Source: Tetranychus cinnabarinus
Lineage: Eukaryota; Arthropoda; Arachnida; Trombidiformes; Tetranychidae
Direction: 5' to 3'
NCBI GenBank assembly: GCA_022266195.1
Contig: WHVY01000004.1
Coordinates: 7,829,501-7,893,500 of the forward strand
Length of the DNA stretch: 64,000 nucleotides
Part shown: positions 60,039 to 64,000 of the stretch, in pieces
Position numbering within the stretch: position 1 is the first letter of the stretch
How the letters are laid out: the number at the start of each line of letters is the position of its first letter
Program-made: the position numbers and the translations under genes
Notes under the pieces: generated by a model
What the model was told of the DNA's origin: nothing
The model's database searches: none
What the model saw: the letters and a program-made list of their open reading frames with translations, nothing else

Positions 60039-62322
60039 TTCATAACTAGACCTTTGAAAATGTATTATTTTATCGATATGTTTAAATAAAGTAAATTATG
60101 TGAATGTAAATATTTTTTGAACATTTTGATTACTAGTTCGGTAATGGAGGATATAGAAATATTGACATGTTAATGATAATGTTTTATATTGCAACGATAA
60201 TCTTGGCAATTTTAAAACTATTTTCATTCTATTATAATTATTGTAGGGAACAGGCTCACAGATTAAAAGCACAAAATAATCAAAACAGCAGAACAAAGGA
60301 CCAAAATAGGGAAACTGATTTAGATGTAAAGACTTTTATTTAAAGACTCAGAATTTAGAACCAAATGACAGATACAGATATAAGGGTTAAAGTGTTAGAG
60401 TTCAGATTACACTGGAGGTTAGTAAAAGAGTTTAGTTAAACATATTTTTAAAGGTTAATATAAATAGTAAAATATTAGGCATCTAGCCTTACAAAATAAA
60501 AAGTAAACTAATGTGTGTGTGAAGGAGCGGTTCCTTCACTTTTATACAAATCTCAATCAAAGTCTTTCTTAATCTTATCTTTGACAATTCAAGTTAATTG
60601 GTTTAATAAAGTTTGATTCGTTGGAAAGCAGTTATGCTTTCCCCTTCCTTTAGCTTTATCTATTCCCCTTACAATTATTTAACCACTAGACCATTGAAAA
60701 CAAAGAGTAATAGCAAGAGAGAGCACGTCAATGAGAGCTATAGATAAGAGAGATAAGAAGTTAAAAGGTGACGGAAAAGAGGGAGCTAGCAGCGAGAAAG
60801 AGATGTTGACCTGTGGCTAAGATGTCTGGCTCTGTAACCAGTGGTCTCAGGTTCGATCCTCCTTCGGTGCTATTTGTTTCGTTTATTTGTTTGTCATTTT
60901 TCGGTGCTTCCCCAGAGATTGAGCCCTCTGGAAACCCCTTTCCCTCTACCCTGGATTCGTCAAAATAAAAAAATGTGTAACTGGCGCAAATTAAGCTGGT
61001 GCGGTCCCTGTCGGGCCGGTCCAAAACCGAAAAAATTGTTGAAAGAGACGAAAAAATGACAAAAAAATAAATGTAAACAAATTTTTTGATGAGAAAAAGT
61101 TGAAAAAAATTAAAGAAAAATTAAAAGGGTTGTTAGTGGCGCCATCGCGTCCGAGACCTTTTCCCTATCCTTATCTCAAAAAGATAATTAACATTGCATG
61201 CTACCTCTTGTTATACTCTTTGATTGAAAATGTATTTTTCTTGATATGTATCAATAAAATTAAATTGCATTCTAATATTGATTATTTGACACCTCATTTA
61301 TATCAATAACATATCATCGCGCAAATTCCTACTAATGTCAGGTAAGAGGTATAGATATAGACGGTACACGATCTCTCTAATAGTTTGTAAGCACCACAGG
61401 ACTTTAGTTGAATGAGAAGAGACATTGAATGAGTTACCTAAAAGACGCAACACAATTGTCATATTCATTCACAAATTGACACAAGTTGACACAAATGGGC
61501 AAAAACGGATAAAAATAAATTTCTTTCAGATTTAGACTCTTTTAGCTTGTAGGGACATAAAAAATGAGTCCATTTGTGAGATTTAAAGATTTCTCTGATG
61601 GACAGTTTTCGAGAAAATTGAGCTAGAAGTTGAAACAAGAATCGCTTTTTGTAAAATCATGGAAGTATATTTTTGCATAAAACTTATATTTCAAAGATGT
61701 ATAATAACTTTTGATGACAAACCAGAAAATTGTCTTTCTTTGAGAAATGTAATTCAACTTTTTCTGCAAAACAGAAAAGTTCGATTTTCAGTTAAACCAA
61801 TCGCATTCTGTGATCGTAAAAGATAACAGGCTGAAACTTATTATTTGTCCATAAAAATTGTTAGGTCACATCATGGTTTGAATATTTCTAACAATTTAAC
61901 AACACTTTTCTTGATTTTGGCCATTGGCCTTTAAACTTTGAGCCTCGATATTTTGAGAATGGCATTACCTAAAGTCATCATTCTTTTACGAAACATTAGA
62001 TTTCATTATGCACTATATTTAAAGATAACGTAAGTTAAATTTTCTTGTTACCTCCTTCATTTGCAAGCTATAACTTGTTACACCCTTTATAATAGTATGA
62101 GTTGCCTAGCATCTTAGCTTCGTAAAATATTAACCGATAAACTAAATGAGTTTTACTCGCAATATGCAGAAACCAATTCAATTCAAATAATCAAAAAAAA
62201 TTCGTTTATTAGACTTAGAAAATTTTATCGCTTCATCAGATCGAATATAACTCAAAATTTGGAATGATTATTGATTTAAATGTTTGATATTTCCGTTTGA
62301 TTAACCACAGAGACCCGTGACT
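60039..62322. other. Intergenic, IR-like gene to collagen
   Basis: No supported gene. Contains the SINE-like element at 60805-61065 and an AT-rich remainder. A minus-strand frame at 60096-60296 has no domain. Confidence 0.5.
60805..61065 (+). mobile_element. tRNA-derived SINE-like element
   Basis: An A-box-like TGGCTAAGATGTCTGG (60814-60829) and a B-box GGTTCGATCC (60850-60859) stand at tRNA spacing with a TGTAACC anticodon-arm-like stretch between. The T-arm and acceptor stems do not pair, so it is not an intact tRNA gene. A GC-rich unrelated body follows (to about 61025) and then A-rich sequence, the usual order of a SINE. No second copy or target-site duplication was found in the window. 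Confidence 0.4.
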
Positions 62323-63962
62323 CTATGCATCATCGATTTCAGAATCAATCTCGCGCTTATCTCGGACTAATTGGTTGTCTTCTTGACTTGTAGCTTCCAC
62401 ACAAAGCACAATAAATTGACTTGAGCATTCATGCTTTTCTTGATCCAATAATTTACCATGAAGAAGGGAACTTGCGTATCCATATTTCTGCTGGTTATTG
62501 GAATGCCAAGCATCACAGTATGAATCGACATCTCGAGCTCCTCGTTTATTGGCACCATGCCATATCAACTTTTGAGGCCTAAATTTAAAATAAAAAATAG
62601 TTGATGAGAAACAGAATTTTGCTAACAAGTTGAATCGAAAAACTTGAACATGCCAGTTACTGTCAGCCAGCACATTCCGACCATCAAATGAATATATCCT
62701 TGGAGGGAAGAGGAATGGAGCACCAGATCCAATGAACAAATCACGCCATGAATTGAAAAGTACCTCGCCCTTCATGATAAATCAAGTTAAAATTGAATTT
62801 CAAATCATCAAATTCTTAATCATTACACACCTTTAAGTTAACAATCGGAAGTTTTGCATCTTGCATTCGAACAATGCTATCCAGATTTTGTAACCTTGAG
62901 GCCAAAAAGGCTCTAAATGTTCCTTTCAAGTTATAACGTCTCGATTGACGGTAACATTCATAATCCACTCCTCGAATACCGTGCATATCACCAGAATATG
63001 GTTGGTTCAAAGCTACCATTCGAAGTTTCTTCTGAGTCTGTTAAATCGAGGAAAGAACAAAAGTTTTTTTATTATTTGCAATTTTCAGGTTAATTTTATC
63101 AACCAACTCTTTCAATCCTATCGTCCAGTGTTTGGTCAAATCTGGGCTTGAATGCAACTTGCGGTGTTGTTGGCTGTGAAAAGAACTTGGAGTTTATTAA
63201 AAGGGCAACAATAGACCTGAATAAAAATTACCTGACTATTCTCAGACTCTGTCTCTACCATTGATCCAAGCTTTGGTTATAAAAGAGAGAAAAAACAATT
63301 AGTAAATTTCAAAAGGTGATTTGGTTGACCTACAGAAACATATTGCCATCCTCCATTGACTCTGATTAAAAGTGCTTGTTCATCAGTTATGAAACAAAGT
63401 GTTCCTGGAGAGTTTATAGTTGTCATTCGTCTCAGTGAGGCCATATCTTTCACGATTACAGCCTAAAAAGTTTTGATACAATATTAATTTAATTTAACTG
63501 AACTGAAATCTCGAACTTACTCCAGGCACGACTGTTGATTTATAATCCTGTGAATCATATTGTCCGGCTGACCCAGGAGGACCTGGTGGCCCAGGTGGTC
63601 CTGGAGGTCCTCTTATTATCTCTAAAAAGTTGGTATTCGGCGATTAATTTGTTTTCAATGAGATAAAGACACAAGTTTACCTGAAGCTTGTTTGATGGAC
63701 GATTTAATATCCTTCAGATCTCGATTGACTTCTGATTATCAAGACAAAACTATTAATAATCATTTTTTATCATCTTGATTGGGCTAACCTTTAGGTCCAC
63801 CTAAACTGTTTTCAAGCCATGACAAATCGAGTTCTCCCGGTGGTCCTGGAGGTCCTGGTGGTCCAGGCAAACCTTGAAATCCTCTCGGTCCTGGTGGACC
63901 TTCTGATCCAGGGTAGCCTTTACCAGGTGGACCGGGTGGGCCTGGAAGACCTGGACTCGCAA
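62323..63962 (-). CDS. Mp: Multiplexin collagen (type XV/XVIII), C-terminal part with endostatin
   Basis: Nine exons are visible, reading down from 63962-63789, 63731-63681, 63621-63521, 63462-63334, 63270-63232, 63173-63108, 63037-62831, 62769-62654 and 62578-62323; the gene continues beyond the right edge. Order: Gly-X-Y repeats (PGLPGPPGPPG and more) broken by short non-collagen gaps; a trimerisation domain (INSPGTLCFITDEQALLIRV then NGGWQYVS); a hinge; then a full endostatin domain. The domain includes VALNQPYSGDMHGIRGVDYE, TFRAFLASRLQNLDSIVR, WHGANKRGARDVDSYCDAWH, ASSLLHGKLL and CSSQFIVLCVE, with its cysteines present. These are secreted basement-membrane proteins acting in axon guidance and neuromuscular and cardiac matrix. 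The last intron (62653-62579) begins GC instead of GT. The exon 63173-63108 uses a weak GTTGGT donor and may be optional. Confidence 0.93.
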
Positions 63963-64000
63963 CTAGATTTCAATTGAAACTCATTTTCATTACTTTGAGG

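Noticed and set aside
60805..60866. Functional tRNA-Thr(TGT)-like gene
   Set aside because: Box motifs and an anticodon-like loop are present, but the T-stem and acceptor stem do not pair.
1..64000. CRISPR array, operon or bacterial island
   Set aside because: Spliced eukaryotic genes throughout; no regularly spaced direct repeats.

Overview
The window is nuclear DNA of a small-genome animal. It is AT-rich, has mostly short GT-AG introns, and carries metazoan-only genes: a Myt1 zinc-finger factor, APC, a multiplexin collagen with an endostatin domain, an LDLa-LRR relaxin-type receptor and an ionotropic-receptor-like channel. The chemoreceptor-like channel, the intronless cytosolic Hsp70 and the compact layout suggest an arthropod, perhaps an acariform mite. 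That placement is inference, because no species-diagnostic sequence is present.

Layout. 1-3.4 kb: no gene recognised. 3.4-8.4 kb: tightly packed housekeeping block of TMEM242 (+), RAD1 (-), OPA3 (+) and Hsp70 (-), alternately convergent and divergent with gaps of about 210-450 bp. 9.8-11.6 kb: aldo-keto reductase (+). 12.5-18.4 kb: two tandem SLC18B1-like MFS transporters (+) whose exons 2-7 have identical lengths. 18.9-26.6 kb: LDLa-LRR-7TM receptor (-) in 14 exons. 29.7-30.3 kb: AP2S1 (-). 30.7-34.7 kb: a membrane protein (-) with a PLAT-like domain that resembles the middle of polycystin-1. 35.0-38.8 kb: Myt1 (-). 38.8-52.5 kb: gene desert with simple repeats and a cluster of small hairpins. 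52.5-55.9 kb: APC homologue (-) with a frame broken at three places and the last ARM repeats missing. 58.3-60.0 kb: ionotropic-receptor-like gene (-). 62.3-64.0 kb: 3' end of a collagen XV/XVIII-type gene (-), running off the right edge.

The exon models were built by hand from splice sites and phase. Nearly all sum to a whole number of codons and agree with the remembered length and motifs of the family. The genes do not form one pathway. RAD1 is a DNA-damage clamp subunit, OPA3 and TMEM242 are mitochondrial, AP2S1 is endocytic, and Myt1, the receptor and the channel suggest neural or sensory roles. The most unusual items are the disrupted APC, the shortened polycystin-like protein with a nearby partial duplication, the four-hairpin cluster at 48.6-48.75 kb, an identical 24-bp block shared by two distant intergenic sites, and a tRNA-derived SINE-like element at 60.8-61.1 kb.
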